Notes under the pieces: model-generated
What the model saw: the letters and a program-made list of their open reading frames with translations, nothing else
The model's database searches: none
Told to the model about the DNA's origin: nothing
Part shown: piece by piece, positions 27,273 through 35,760 of the stretch
Layout: each line of letters begins with the position of its first letter
How positions within the stretch are numbered: the stretch's first letter is position 1
Program-made: the position numbers and the translations under genes
Source: JBNFVY01 sp049943335
Lineage (GTDB): Bacteria > Pseudomonadota > Alphaproteobacteria > Rhodobacterales > Rhodobacteraceae
Direction: 5' to 3'
Length of the DNA stretch: 64,000 bases
NCBI RefSeq assembly: GCF_049943335.1
Contig: NZ_JBNFVY010000001.1
Coordinates: 620,001 to 684,000, forward strand

Positions 27273-28478
27273 ATGACCGAAGCTTTCATTTGCGACTACA
27301 TTCGGACCCCCATCGGCCGTTTCGGGGGGGCACTGTCTGCCGTCCGGGCCGACGATCTGGCCGCCGTTCCGCTTGCCGCGTTGATGGACCGGAACGCGGG
27401 CGTCGATTGGGACGCGATCGACGATGTGGTCTATGGCTGCGTCAACCAGGCCGGCGAAGACAACCGCAACGTCGCGCGCATGGCCCTGCTCTTGGCCGGG
27501 CTCCCCGAGACTGTCTCGGGGTCAACCGTCAATCGTCTTTGCGGTTCGGGCATGGATGCGCTGATTTCGGCGGCGCGTGCCATCAAGGCCGGCGAGGCCG
27601 ACATTATCATCACCGGCGGGGTGGAATCGATGTCTCGCTCGCCCTTTGTGATGCCCAAGGCGACAGCCGCCTTTTCCCGCAACGCCGAGATTCACGACAC
27701 GACCATCGGTTGGCGGTTCGTGAACCCGCTCATGGAAAAGATGTACGGCACCCATTCCATGCCCGAGACGGCCGAGAATGTCGCCGAAGAATTTAGTGTA
27801 TCGCGCGAAGATCAGGACAAGTTCGCCGCGGCGTCTCAGGCCCGTGCCGTGGCCGCGCAAGACAATGGGCGTCTGGGCGAAGAAATCGTGCCAGTCACCA
27901 TACCCCAGCGCAAAGGCGACCCGGTCGTGGTGGACAAGGACGAGCATCCGCGCGCCGGAACCACAGCGGAAAAGCTGGCCAAGCTGCCGACACCGTTCCG
28001 CAAGGGGGGCACTGTCACTGCGGGCAATGCTTCGGGTGTGAATGACGGTGCGGCAGCGCTGATCGTGGCCTCCGAGGCTGGAATGAAACGGCACGGGCTG
28101 ACCCCGATTGCGCGGATCGTCGGCGGGGCCGCTGCGGGCGTTCCACCCCGGATCATGGGGATCGGTCCGGTGCCGGCCACCCAAAAACTCTGCGCGCGAC
28201 TGGGACTCACCCCAAGCGATTTCGACGTGATCGAATTGAATGAGGCATTTGCTGCGCAGGGTCTGGCTGTGTTGCGCGAATTGGGCATTGCCGACGACGC
28301 GGCCCATGTGAACCCCAACGGGGGGGCGATCGCACTTGGTCACCCGCTGGGCATGTCGGGCGCGCGGATTGCCGGGACGGCGGCGCTCGAGCTGGGCAAA
28401 CGCGGCGGCAAGATGGCCCTGGCCACCATGTGCATCGGGGTGGGCCAAGGCATCGCGGTTGCGCTGGAACGGGCCTGA
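27273..28478 (+). CDS. pcaF: 3-oxoadipyl-CoA thiolase
   Basis: A 401-residue thiolase. Catalytic Cys is in NRLCGSGMDAL (about residue 90), with the GGVESMSRSP, NEAFAAQ, NPNGGAIALGHPLGMSGAR and CIGVGQG motifs holding the other active-site residues. Next to pcaIJ it should cleave 3-oxoadipyl-CoA to succinyl-CoA and acetyl-CoA. A GGAGA ribosome site precedes the ATG. It converges with the chemoreceptor gene, with only 14 bases between stops and no visible terminator. Confidence 0.94.
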   Translation: MTEAFICDYIRTPIGRFGGALSAVRADDLAAVPLAALMDRNAGVDWDAIDDVVYGCVNQAGEDNRNVARMALLLAGLPETVSGSTVNRLCGSGMDALISAARAIKAGEADIIITGGVESMSRSPFVMPKATAAFSRNAEIHDTTIGWRFVNPLMEKMYGTHSMPETAENVAEEFSVSREDQDKFAAASQARAVAAQDNGRLGEEIVPVTIPQRKGDPVVVDKDEHPRAGTTAEKLAKLPTPFRKGGTVTAGNASGVNDGAAALIVASEAGMKRHGLTPIARIVGGAAAGVPPRIMGIGPVPATQKLCARLGLTPSDFDVIELNEAFAAQGLAVLRELGIADDAAHVNPNGGAIALGHPLGMSGARIAGTAALELGKRGGKMALATMCIGVGQGIAVALERA

Positions 28479-28492
28479 CAGAGGGCAGGCGG

Positions 28493-31273
28493 TCAGGACG
28501 CTTCGGCCAAACCGCCTGCTTGATCTTCGTTCGACGGGGCAGCGCCAGCTGTGGACGAATTCGTAAACCGGCCCACGATGTCCTGCAGGACCGAGGCTTC
28601 GTGGGTCAGTGATTGGCTGGCGGCATTGGTCTGTTCGAACATCGCTGCGTTTTGCTGGGTCGTTTGGTCCAGCTGGTAGACCGAAGAATTGATCTCTGAG
28701 ATCCCGGTCGATTGTTCCTTGGCCGACGTTGCGATGGTCGAAACCAGGCCCGAAATTTTCGAGACTTCGTGCACGATTGTCTCAAGCGCATCGCCGGCCT
28801 CGTCGACCAGACTGACACCCTCAGCCACATGCTGACCGCTTTCCGAGATCAGGATGCTGATCTCGTGTGCGGCGTCGGACGAACGCTGGGCCAGCGCCCG
28901 GACTTCCGATGCGACCACGGCAAAACCGCTCCCCGCTTCGCCGGCTCGGGCAGCTTCGACCCCGGCATTGAGCGCCAGCAGGTTGGTCTGGAACGCGATG
29001 TCATCGATCAGACTGATGATCGTAGATATCTTCTGCGAGCTTTGTTCGATCTGGCCCATCGCGTCCACGGCCTGGCGCACAACGACAGATGACTTTTCTG
29101 CATTGGACCGGGTCGTCGCGACCACCTTGTCCGCTTGTTCCGCGCCTTCTGCAGCGGATTGAACCGAGCTGGTCAACTGCGTCAGTGCAGCGGCGGTTTC
29201 CCCAAGCGCGCTCGCGGCCTGCTCGGTCCGACGCGACATGTCGCCGGCAGCCTGCGTAATCTCGCCGGAATTGGAAAAAACGGTTTCAGAGCTGTCGGTG
29301 ATGCGTGCAATGACATCATCCAGGGTTTCGACCGCTTCGTTGAAATCCAGTCGAAGCTGTTCGTACCCCTCGCCGAACTCTTCGGTGATCCGGGTCCGCA
29401 GGTCGCCCGCAGCCAACCGTTTGAGCGCGCCGGCCAGGGTTGAGACGATCTGCGCCTGCGCGGCCATGTGCGCCTGACGCTCTTCGTCGGCTTCGCGGCG
29501 CATGCGATCACGTTCAGCCAGTTCGGCCGCGACACGGGCGCGTTCCTGCGCTTCGCGCGCGGCGTCTTCTGCGCGCAGTTCGTCTTCGCGTTGGCGTTCT
29601 TTTTCGGCAGCCAGGCGTTCGGCCTCATGACGCGCCTTTTCGGTGGCCTTTGCGTTGGCGTCCAACTGCTCTTTCTCGATCAGGTTCGTGCGGAAAACGC
29701 GCAGGGCCGATGCCATGCGGCCAATCTCACCCTTTGCGCGGTCCAGCCCGGTGATTTCAGACTTGTCGCCCTGTGCAAGACGTTCGGTTGTTCGGGTGAC
29801 GCGGCCCAGGGGACGGGCGATCATGACATAGGTGATGATCGGGGCCAAGACGAACAGAACCAGGGCTGCAATCCCGATCATTTGCATCATGGACCTGGCT
29901 TCGCTCACCATGGTTTCGATTCCGTAGGCGGCCTGCGTGATGTCCGAAATGGCGGCGTGTTCCATGTTGCCACTGAAATCGGACATGCTCTGCATCGTTG
30001 AAACGGCGGATGCAGCAAGCGCGATGGCACGCTTGTGCGCTTCAATTTGATCCGTCCGGTCTGCGGCGATTCCGACGCCTGGATCAGACGCGGCCAGCAA
30101 CGCGGTGACCTTGGCCTGCAGGTCGGGCAAGAGGGTCGTGGCCCCTTCGAGGACCTGCGATCTTATGTCGAGCAGGTGCTCTTGCTTTTCAGAGACATCC
30201 TTGATCGACGGGGCCGCCGCGATTTCCAGGGCGGCAGACAGGAAATCTTTCACCGAAGCATCCAACAGCGCAAGGTCGCGCAGAGCTTGGACCTGTTCAT
30301 CCAGAAGCGATTGGATGGACGACGCATTTCGCGCCTTGGCGTCTTCGCTATGCTGCACGAGAGCGTCTTCCAAAGCCGCTGTCATCGGGTCCAGAATAGC
30401 TGCGGCCTGATCACGTACGTCCATGAAATCAAAGGCGCTGACCGATGTGATGTCGCCGCCAAGGGCGACGGCCAACGTGTCGCGCAATTCACGTACCGCG
30501 TCGATCTGTTCGCCCGCCATGTCATTGAGGGCCATGTAGGGGATCGCTTCGCTCAGACGCACAAGTGACGCGTTTCCAAGATCTATCAGTGTATTGCGCA
30601 AGGCCCGGGGTTCGCTGTCGACAATGGCGATGCCGATGCCGGAGAGGAAATTGATTTCGGAGCGGATGGCCAATGCTGTCTTGAGGGCACCGAAGTCTTC
30701 TTCGACAAGGTTTGTCAGGGTTTCCTCTACTTCGACCATGGTGGCGTTGCCGCCGATCATCATGTCGAAATACGCATCGTTCGCCGCGTCTTCGACTGCA
30801 GTGCTGACCTCGCCCGCCATCGTAATCAACTGTTCGACGCTGGATGCAATGGCCGCACTGCGGCTGAGCTCTTCGGTCCGCGCGGCGCCCAGATCCCGTA
30901 ATTGGATGGCAGTCTTGTCAATAAGGGCCCGCAATGTCTGGCCCTCGGTGCCCGAAAGCTCTTGCGCGGTTTCGTGTGCGCTGGTCAGTGCGGTGGTCGC
31001 TTTTTCGACCTCTCTGGAAAGGCCCTCTGGTTCGTCCATGGACAACATGGCCGACAGGCTGTCTTTCACGATGCCCGAATTGCGTTCAATCTCGTAGTTG
31101 AACACCACCATTGGCAACGCATCCTTGCTGAAGGCGTCCACTTCATCAGAGATGTTGCCAAGCATGACATTGCTGAGCAGAACAGCCGCGGCCGTGGTTG
31201 ACGACATGGCCAGAAGAATAAGCGATATTTTCGCAGAAACGCTGTGCAGCCATTGGTTTAGCAAGTTGCGCAT
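28493..31273 (-). CDS. Methyl-accepting chemotaxis protein with long HAMP-coiled-coil linker
   Basis: A 926-residue chemoreceptor. Membrane segment 1 is about residues 13-37; a large helical periplasmic sensor (about 40-450) follows, then membrane segment 2 (IGIAALVLFVLAPIITYVMI), HAMP, a strongly charged coiled coil rich in Glu/Arg/Ala (about 540-620), a second HAMP-like unit and the signalling domain with AFQTNLLALNAGVEAARAG. The sensor is about twice the usual length and looks all-helical, perhaps a HBM or tandem four-helix bundle. The C-terminus ends in an acidic stretch without a CheR-binding pentapeptide. Ligand unknown. Confidence 0.92.
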   Translation of the reverse strand: MRNLLNQWLHSVSAKISLILLAMSSTTAAAVLLSNVMLGNISDEVDAFSKDALPMVVFNYEIERNSGIVKDSLSAMLSMDEPEGLSREVEKATTALTSAHETAQELSGTEGQTLRALIDKTAIQLRDLGAARTEELSRSAAIASSVEQLITMAGEVSTAVEDAANDAYFDMMIGGNATMVEVEETLTNLVEEDFGALKTALAIRSEINFLSGIGIAIVDSEPRALRNTLIDLGNASLVRLSEAIPYMALNDMAGEQIDAVRELRDTLAVALGGDITSVSAFDFMDVRDQAAAILDPMTAALEDALVQHSEDAKARNASSIQSLLDEQVQALRDLALLDASVKDFLSAALEIAAAPSIKDVSEKQEHLLDIRSQVLEGATTLLPDLQAKVTALLAASDPGVGIAADRTDQIEAHKRAIALAASAVSTMQSMSDFSGNMEHAAISDITQAAYGIETMVSEARSMMQMIGIAALVLFVLAPIITYVMIARPLGRVTRTTERLAQGDKSEITGLDRAKGEIGRMASALRVFRTNLIEKEQLDANAKATEKARHEAERLAAEKERQREDELRAEDAAREAQERARVAAELAERDRMRREADEERQAHMAAQAQIVSTLAGALKRLAAGDLRTRITEEFGEGYEQLRLDFNEAVETLDDVIARITDSSETVFSNSGEITQAAGDMSRRTEQAASALGETAAALTQLTSSVQSAAEGAEQADKVVATTRSNAEKSSVVVRQAVDAMGQIEQSSQKISTIISLIDDIAFQTNLLALNAGVEAARAGEAGSGFAVVASEVRALAQRSSDAAHEISILISESGQHVAEGVSLVDEAGDALETIVHEVSKISGLVSTIATSAKEQSTGISEINSSVYQLDQTTQQNAAMFEQTNAASQSLTHEASVLQDIVGRFTNSSTAGAAPSNEDQAGGLAEAS

Positions 31274-31395
31274 CTTGACCCCATATGTCCTTTGAAACCC
31301 GCGACCACATGGCCGAACAGACTTCTGAAAAGAACGAATGGATCCTTAGATTTGATGAATGCGCGCCGGTTTCTTGCGCAATTGCAGTGTTTTGC

Positions 31396-31839
31396 TCAGC
31401 GCTGACGTAACGTTTCGGCCAAGTGCCGCAGGGCCGCGCTGTATCCGGCTGTTCCCAGCCCCGCGATGACGCCATCGGCGCGTAGCGACACATAAGAATG
31501 TTGCCGAAAGCTTTCGCGCTTGTGCACATTTGAAATGTGCACTTCGATCACCGGGCCGTCAAAAGCGCTGAGTGCGTCCAGAATGGCGACGGACGTGTGG
31601 GTGTAGGCTGCAGGGTTGATGATGATCCCGGCGGCCTTGTCGCGGGCTTCGTGGATCATCTCGACAATCTCGCCCTCGTGGTTCGATTGGCGGAAATCGA
31701 TGGCCAGGCCCAGATCCTTTGCCTGCGCGGCGCAGGCTGCCTGAACGTCGTGCAATGTCTCGTGGCCATAAATTTCGGGCTGGCGTTGTCCCAGCAGGTT
31801 CAGGTTCGGCCCGTTCAGGATGAATATCGTCTGGGTCAT
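31396..31839 (-). CDS. aroQ: 3-dehydroquinate dehydratase, type II
   Basis: A 147-residue type II dehydroquinase. The active-site tyrosine loop NLLGQRQPEIYG and the FRQSNHEGEIVEMIHEAR and INPAAYTHTSVAI motifs are all present; EVHISNVHKRESFRQHS includes the catalytic His. It dehydrates 3-dehydroquinate in the shikimate pathway. Start at 31839 gives the standard N-terminus (MTQTIFILNGPNLNLLG). It diverges from the arsenic operon. Confidence 0.95.
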   Translation of the reverse strand: MTQTIFILNGPNLNLLGQRQPEIYGHETLHDVQAACAAQAKDLGLAIDFRQSNHEGEIVEMIHEARDKAAGIIINPAAYTHTSVAILDALSAFDGPVIEVHISNVHKRESFRQHSYVSLRADGVIAGLGTAGYSAALRHLAETLRQR

Positions 31840-32006
31840 CGGTGTCTCGCTGCATCGTTTGCGCCTGCTTAATGTACCGAGGCGATGAAACAAAGACCCG
31901 TAGGGTCGCCCGCGACCATTTGCAAATGTGTGTTGCCGGCGGGGCGCGCGGGGCGTGTCATGAAAAATTCACAAGTGGATGCGTTGAAAATCCATTCATT
32001 TCCAAT

Positions 32007-32016
32007 ATTCATGAAT
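32007..32016. promoter_or_regulatory. Candidate ArsR operator overlapping the translation start region
   Basis: ATTCATGAAT is a perfect 10-bp palindrome immediately before the start codon of the ArsR-ArsC gene, with a further ATTCATT half-site at 31994-32000. ArsR-family proteins bind such AT-rich repeats near their own promoters. Placement would let the repressor block its own transcript. Confidence 0.5.
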
Positions 32017-32017
32017 T

Positions 32018-32857
32018 ATGGAAGATATGATTCTGAGCCGATTGACCATTCTGGGCCATCCCCAACGCATGGCGGTGCTAAGGTTGCTCATGCGCCGCTA
32101 TCCAGACCAGTTGCCGGCAGGCGAAATTGCCACCGTGTTGCGGCTCAAGGCGAACACGCTGTCAATATACCTGTCGGCTCTGCGCGAAGCGGGCCTGATC
32201 TCGCAGCAGCGGCGGGGCAAATCGGTGCTTTGCCAGGCCAATGTCATGGGGGTGCAACAGATCGTCGATTACCTGTTCATCGACTGCTGCCGCGGGCGAG
32301 CCGACCTGTGTTTGCCCGAGGCCCAAACCAGGATGTCAAAATTGTCGGACGGACGCTACAACGTGCTCTTCATCTGTGTCGGAAACTCGGCGCGGTCGAT
32401 CTTTGCCGAAGCACTGCTGCGCAAGATCGGCGGTGACCGGTTCAACGCCTATTCCGCAGGGACCAAACCGAATTCTCAGTTGAACCCGACCGCGCTAGAG
32501 ATGTTGGGTGACAAAGGGCACGACCTGACGCGGCTTCGCGCAAAGACCGTCGCAGAATTCCAGGGCCCGGATGCCATCGCGATGGATTTCGTGTTCACGG
32601 TTTGCGATCAGGCCGCAAATGAGGACTGTCCGCCATGGCCGGGCCAGCCCATTAGCGCCCATTGGGGCATGCCAGATCCGGTCAAGGCAACCGGCTCGGA
32701 TGCGGAAAAGACCCTGGCGTTTCAACAGGCCTACGGCGCACTCAAACACCGGATCGAAGCGTTCACGGCCTTGCGGCCTGACCAGTTGAACCGTCAGTCG
32801 CTGCAGGACGCTGTCGACCAGATCGGCCAACACACCAACACAATGGAAATTGAATGA
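32018..32857 (+). CDS. ArsR repressor - arsenate reductase fusion
   Basis: A 279-residue protein. Residues 1-90 form an ArsR winged helix; a Cys cluster (Cys90, Cys91, Cys98) follows, placed like the As(III) site of some proteobacterial ArsR proteins. Residues about 114-260 are an LMW-phosphatase type arsenate reductase: CVGNSARS (Cys120, Arg126) is the catalytic loop and Cys196/Cys203 in VCDQAANEDC the redox relay pair. It could both sense arsenite and reduce arsenate. The ATG at 32018 or 32027 may be used. Overlaps the GAPDH gene by ATGA. Confidence 0.88.
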   Translation: MEDMILSRLTILGHPQRMAVLRLLMRRYPDQLPAGEIATVLRLKANTLSIYLSALREAGLISQQRRGKSVLCQANVMGVQQIVDYLFIDCCRGRADLCLPEAQTRMSKLSDGRYNVLFICVGNSARSIFAEALLRKIGGDRFNAYSAGTKPNSQLNPTALEMLGDKGHDLTRLRAKTVAEFQGPDAIAMDFVFTVCDQAANEDCPPWPGQPISAHWGMPDPVKATGSDAEKTLAFQQAYGALKHRIEAFTALRPDQLNRQSLQDAVDQIGQHTNTMEIE

Positions 32858-33852
32858 CTGTATATGCGATCAACGGCCTCGGCCGAATGGGAAAACTCGC
32901 CCTTAAACCGCTGTTGGAACAGGGCGCGAAGGTGGCGTGGATCAACGATGTGGTGGGCGATCCAGCGATGCACGCGCATCTTTTGGAATTTGACACGGTG
33001 CATGGCCGCTGGGACGCGGCGTTTTCGCATGACCAAAACAGCATCACTATAGACGGTACGCGCATCCCGGTGTTCACAACGCGGTCACTCGATGATTTGC
33101 CCCTGGACGGGGTTGATGTGGTGATCGACTGCACCGGCTATTTCAAGACCGAAGCCCGCATTGCCCCCTATTTTGAGGCAGGAGTGAAAAAGGTCGTCGT
33201 GTCTGCCCCGGTCAAGGACGGCGGCGCGGTCAACATCGTGATGGGCGTCAATCACGAAACCTATGATCCCGCGCGCCACCACATCGTCACGGCGGCAAGC
33301 TGCACGACCAACTGCCTTGCCCCCGTGGTCAAGGTCATCCACGACGCGCTGGGTATCAAGCATGGCTCGATCACCACGATCCACGACGTCACCAACACCC
33401 AGACCATCGTGGACCGCCCGGCCAAGGACCTGCGGCGCGCGCGTTCAGCGCTGAATTCCCTGATCCCCACGACGACCGGCAGCGCCACGGCCATCACGCT
33501 GATTTATCCCGAACTGACGGGCAAGCTGAACGGCCACGCGGTGCGTGTGCCGCTGCTCAACGCGTCGCTGACCGATTGCGTGTTCGAGGTGGACCGGGCC
33601 ACCACGTCCCAGGAAGTGAATGCGCTGTTCGAAGCTGCCGCGAACGGGCCGCTGAAGGGGATTTTGGGCTACGAAACCCGCCCGCTGGTATCGACCGACT
33701 ATGTGAATGATGCGCGCTCTTCGATCGTGGATGCGCTGTCGACTATGGTCATCAACGGCACACAGGTGAAAATCTATGCGTGGTACGACAACGAATGGGG
33801 CTATGCGCATCGGCTGGTCGATGTGGCGCTGATGGTGGGAGCAGCGCTGTGA
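32854..33852 (+). CDS. ArsJ-associated glyceraldehyde-3-phosphate dehydrogenase
   Basis: A 332-residue GAPDH. NAD-binding N-terminus is INGLGRMGKLAL (glycolytic GAPDHs have INGFGRIGR), catalytic Cys in AASCTTNCLAP, and WYDNEWGYAHRL at the end. In arsenic islands this enzyme forms 1-arseno-3-phosphoglycerate from arsenate, NAD and glyceraldehyde-3-phosphate, for export by ArsJ. It is coupled to the ArsR-ArsC gene on one side and lies 2 bases before arsJ on the other, so an arsenic role is far more likely than glycolysis. Confidence 0.92.
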   Translation: MTVYAINGLGRMGKLALKPLLEQGAKVAWINDVVGDPAMHAHLLEFDTVHGRWDAAFSHDQNSITIDGTRIPVFTTRSLDDLPLDGVDVVIDCTGYFKTEARIAPYFEAGVKKVVVSAPVKDGGAVNIVMGVNHETYDPARHHIVTAASCTTNCLAPVVKVIHDALGIKHGSITTIHDVTNTQTIVDRPAKDLRRARSALNSLIPTTTGSATAITLIYPELTGKLNGHAVRVPLLNASLTDCVFEVDRATTSQEVNALFEAAANGPLKGILGYETRPLVSTDYVNDARSSIVDALSTMVINGTQVKIYAWYDNEWGYAHRLVDVALMVGAAL

Positions 33853-33854
33853 GC

Positions 33855-35102
33855 ATGACGGACGAAAAATCTGACGGGTTGGCTGCCTATATCACGGTAA
33901 CGGCTGCCTATTGGGCGTTCATGCTATGCGATGGTGCGCTACGGATGTTGGTGCTGTTGCACTTTCATACGCTGGGATTTTCTCCGGTTCAGCTGGCCTA
34001 CCTGTTCGTGCTGTACGAACTGGCCGGGATTGTCACCAATCTCAGCGCGGGTTGGATTGCGGCGCGGTTCGGGCTGACATCGACGCTCTATGCGGGGCTG
34101 GGGTTGCAGGTTTTGGCCCTGGTGGCCTTGTCGGCGTTGGATCCTGCGTGGTCGGTCACAGCGTCTGTGGCTTTCGTGATGGCAGTGCAGGGCGCGTCCG
34201 GTGTGGCCAAAGACCTTTCGAAAATGAGCGCCAAGTCCGCCGTCAAGCTGCTGGCGCCCACCGAAGGGGGCGGGCTGTTTCGATGGGTGGCGCTGCTGAC
34301 AGGATCGAAGAACGCCGTCAAAGGGCTGGGTTTTTTCGTCGGCGCGGTAATGCTGGGCGCGATCGGCTTCCAGGGATCGCTGTGGATCATGGCAGCGCTC
34401 TTGGCGGTGATCCTGCTAGGTGTCGTGCTGAAAATGCCTATTGGGTTGCCACAGGGCCGCAAGGACGCAGAATTCCGCGAGGTGTTTTCTGACAACGCCA
34501 ACGTCAACTGGCTGAGCGCGGCGCGGGTGTTTCTGTTCGGCGCGCGCGACGTGTGGTTCGTGGTCGGCATTCCGATCTATTTCTACGCCGTGCTGTCGGA
34601 CGGCTCCGAAGCGGGCAACCGCGCTGCGTTTTTCACGATCGGAATGTTCATGGCGCTTTGGGTGATCCTTTACGGCGGGGTGCAGGCGGTCGCGCCACGG
34701 GTTTTGCGCGCGACCAGTCGCACGCAGGCCGAAATCGTCGCCGCGGCCCGTCATTGGGTGGCCGCTTTGATCGCCGTTCCACTGGTGTTGGCCGGGCTGG
34801 TCGCTTGGGCGGGCGCGCCGGCACCATTGCTGACCGGGGCGCTGATCGTGGGGCTTCTGATCTTCGGGGCACTGTTCGCGGTAAATTCATCGCTGCATTC
34901 CTACCTGATTCTGGCCTTCACGCGGGACGAACGCGTCACAATGGACGTGGGCTTCTACTATATGGCCAATGCCACCGGGCGGCTGATCGGCACGGTTCTG
35001 TCAGGGCTGAGCTACCAGCTGGGCGGGGTCGCGGCATGTCTGGCCACGGCGGGCGTGATGCTTGCGTTTAGCTGGCTGGCGGTGCGCAAGCTGCGCGGCT
35101 GA
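33855..35102 (+). CDS. arsJ: Organoarsenical efflux MFS transporter ArsJ
   Basis: A 415-residue major facilitator protein with 11-12 membrane segments. The N-terminus YWAFMLCDGALRMLVLLHF and the central GVAKDLSKMSAKSAVKLL and FLFGARDVWFVVG segments are typical of ArsJ. It exports 1-arseno-3-phosphoglycerate, which then breaks down to arsenate outside. Its ATG lies two bases after the GAPDH stop (a GTG at 33849 is less likely), confirming the known gapdh-arsJ pair. Confidence 0.92.
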   Translation: MTDEKSDGLAAYITVTAAYWAFMLCDGALRMLVLLHFHTLGFSPVQLAYLFVLYELAGIVTNLSAGWIAARFGLTSTLYAGLGLQVLALVALSALDPAWSVTASVAFVMAVQGASGVAKDLSKMSAKSAVKLLAPTEGGGLFRWVALLTGSKNAVKGLGFFVGAVMLGAIGFQGSLWIMAALLAVILLGVVLKMPIGLPQGRKDAEFREVFSDNANVNWLSAARVFLFGARDVWFVVGIPIYFYAVLSDGSEAGNRAAFFTIGMFMALWVILYGGVQAVAPRVLRATSRTQAEIVAAARHWVAALIAVPLVLAGLVAWAGAPAPLLTGALIVGLLIFGALFAVNSSLHSYLILAFTRDERVTMDVGFYYMANATGRLIGTVLSGLSYQLGGVAACLATAGVMLAFSWLAVRKLRG

Positions 35103-35177
35103 TCAACACAACATCTGGATCGGGTTTTCTTGGTGCTGCGAAGGCGGGCCCATTTTTGTGGCTGAGTTTTTCAGTCA

Positions 35178-35210
35178 GGAATTGACAATTCCGAGTAATT
35201 TAATCAGATA
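35178..35210 (+). promoter_or_regulatory. Promoter of the iron operon with a palindrome over the -35 box
   Basis: TTGACA (35182-35187) and CAGATA (35205-35210) are spaced by 17 bases. The -35 box lies inside GGAATTGACAATTCC (35178-35192), a perfect palindrome with 7-bp arms around a central A. A repressor bound here would occlude RNA polymerase. The regulator is not known; an iron-responsive factor (RirA, Irr or Fur/Mur) is a guess from the genes downstream. Confidence 0.55.
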
Positions 35211-35272
35211 AGAAAGGCAGACGGAATCACGCCAGCGCATTTGCAAGCCTTTCGAATTATTTGGAGACGGGT

Positions 35273-35746
35273 ATGACGCGACAAATCCGCAAGAGCGAAC
35301 TTTGTCATCCACGAGGGGCCGCACCTGTGGGGGTCTTGGCTGATCTGGGCAGCATCGAGGCGGCCGCCGTGACGCTGCTACGTCGTTGGTGCGATCGCGA
35401 GCGTGAAGAGATCCTGACCGAATTCGAAGCCTCATTGGGTGCAGAAGGCGCCAAGGCTGTCGCGGCCTTTCAGGAAATCCTGTCATTGTGCAGTCAGCAT
35501 GGCCGTCGTCCGTTGATGAGGCACGATGCTACTTGCGCCTGCGTTGGCTCGGACGAAGCGTGGTTTGCCAATTTTATCGGGGCCGCAAGCGAAGGGGCCC
35601 GTGAAGAAGCTCTGTTGATCGCAACCGTCATCGTGCGCGCCGACATGGCACCGTTGCTGGCCGCCTATGCCGAGCACGTTGGACTGTCCTTGCGGCGCAT
35701 GGCGCTGCTTCGGGACCGCCCCGCGAACCAAATGAAATATCACTAA
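35273..35746 (+). CDS. Unknown protein heading the imelysin operon
   Basis: A 157-residue cytosolic protein without signal peptide or membrane segment. It is mostly helical, with a Cys/His cluster in the middle (CSQHGRRPLMRHDATCACVG) that could bind metal or haem, and further Cys and His at CHPRG near the N-terminus. The ATG at 35273 follows GGAG; a TTG 12 bases upstream is in frame. It is first gene behind the palindrome promoter and 14 bases before the imelysin gene, so it belongs to the iron system. I do not recognise its family; a sensor or assembly factor is possible. Confidence 0.75.
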   Translation: MTRQIRKSELCHPRGAAPVGVLADLGSIEAAAVTLLRRWCDREREEILTEFEASLGAEGAKAVAAFQEILSLCSQHGRRPLMRHDATCACVGSDEAWFANFIGAASEGAREEALLIATVIVRADMAPLLAAYAEHVGLSLRRMALLRDRPANQMKYH

Positions 35747-35760
35747 AGGGACAGACCCGA

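Noticed and set aside
32854..33852. GAPDH as the glycolytic enzyme
   Set aside because: Coupled to ArsR-ArsC and arsJ, with the N-terminal variation of arsenic-linked GAPDHs.
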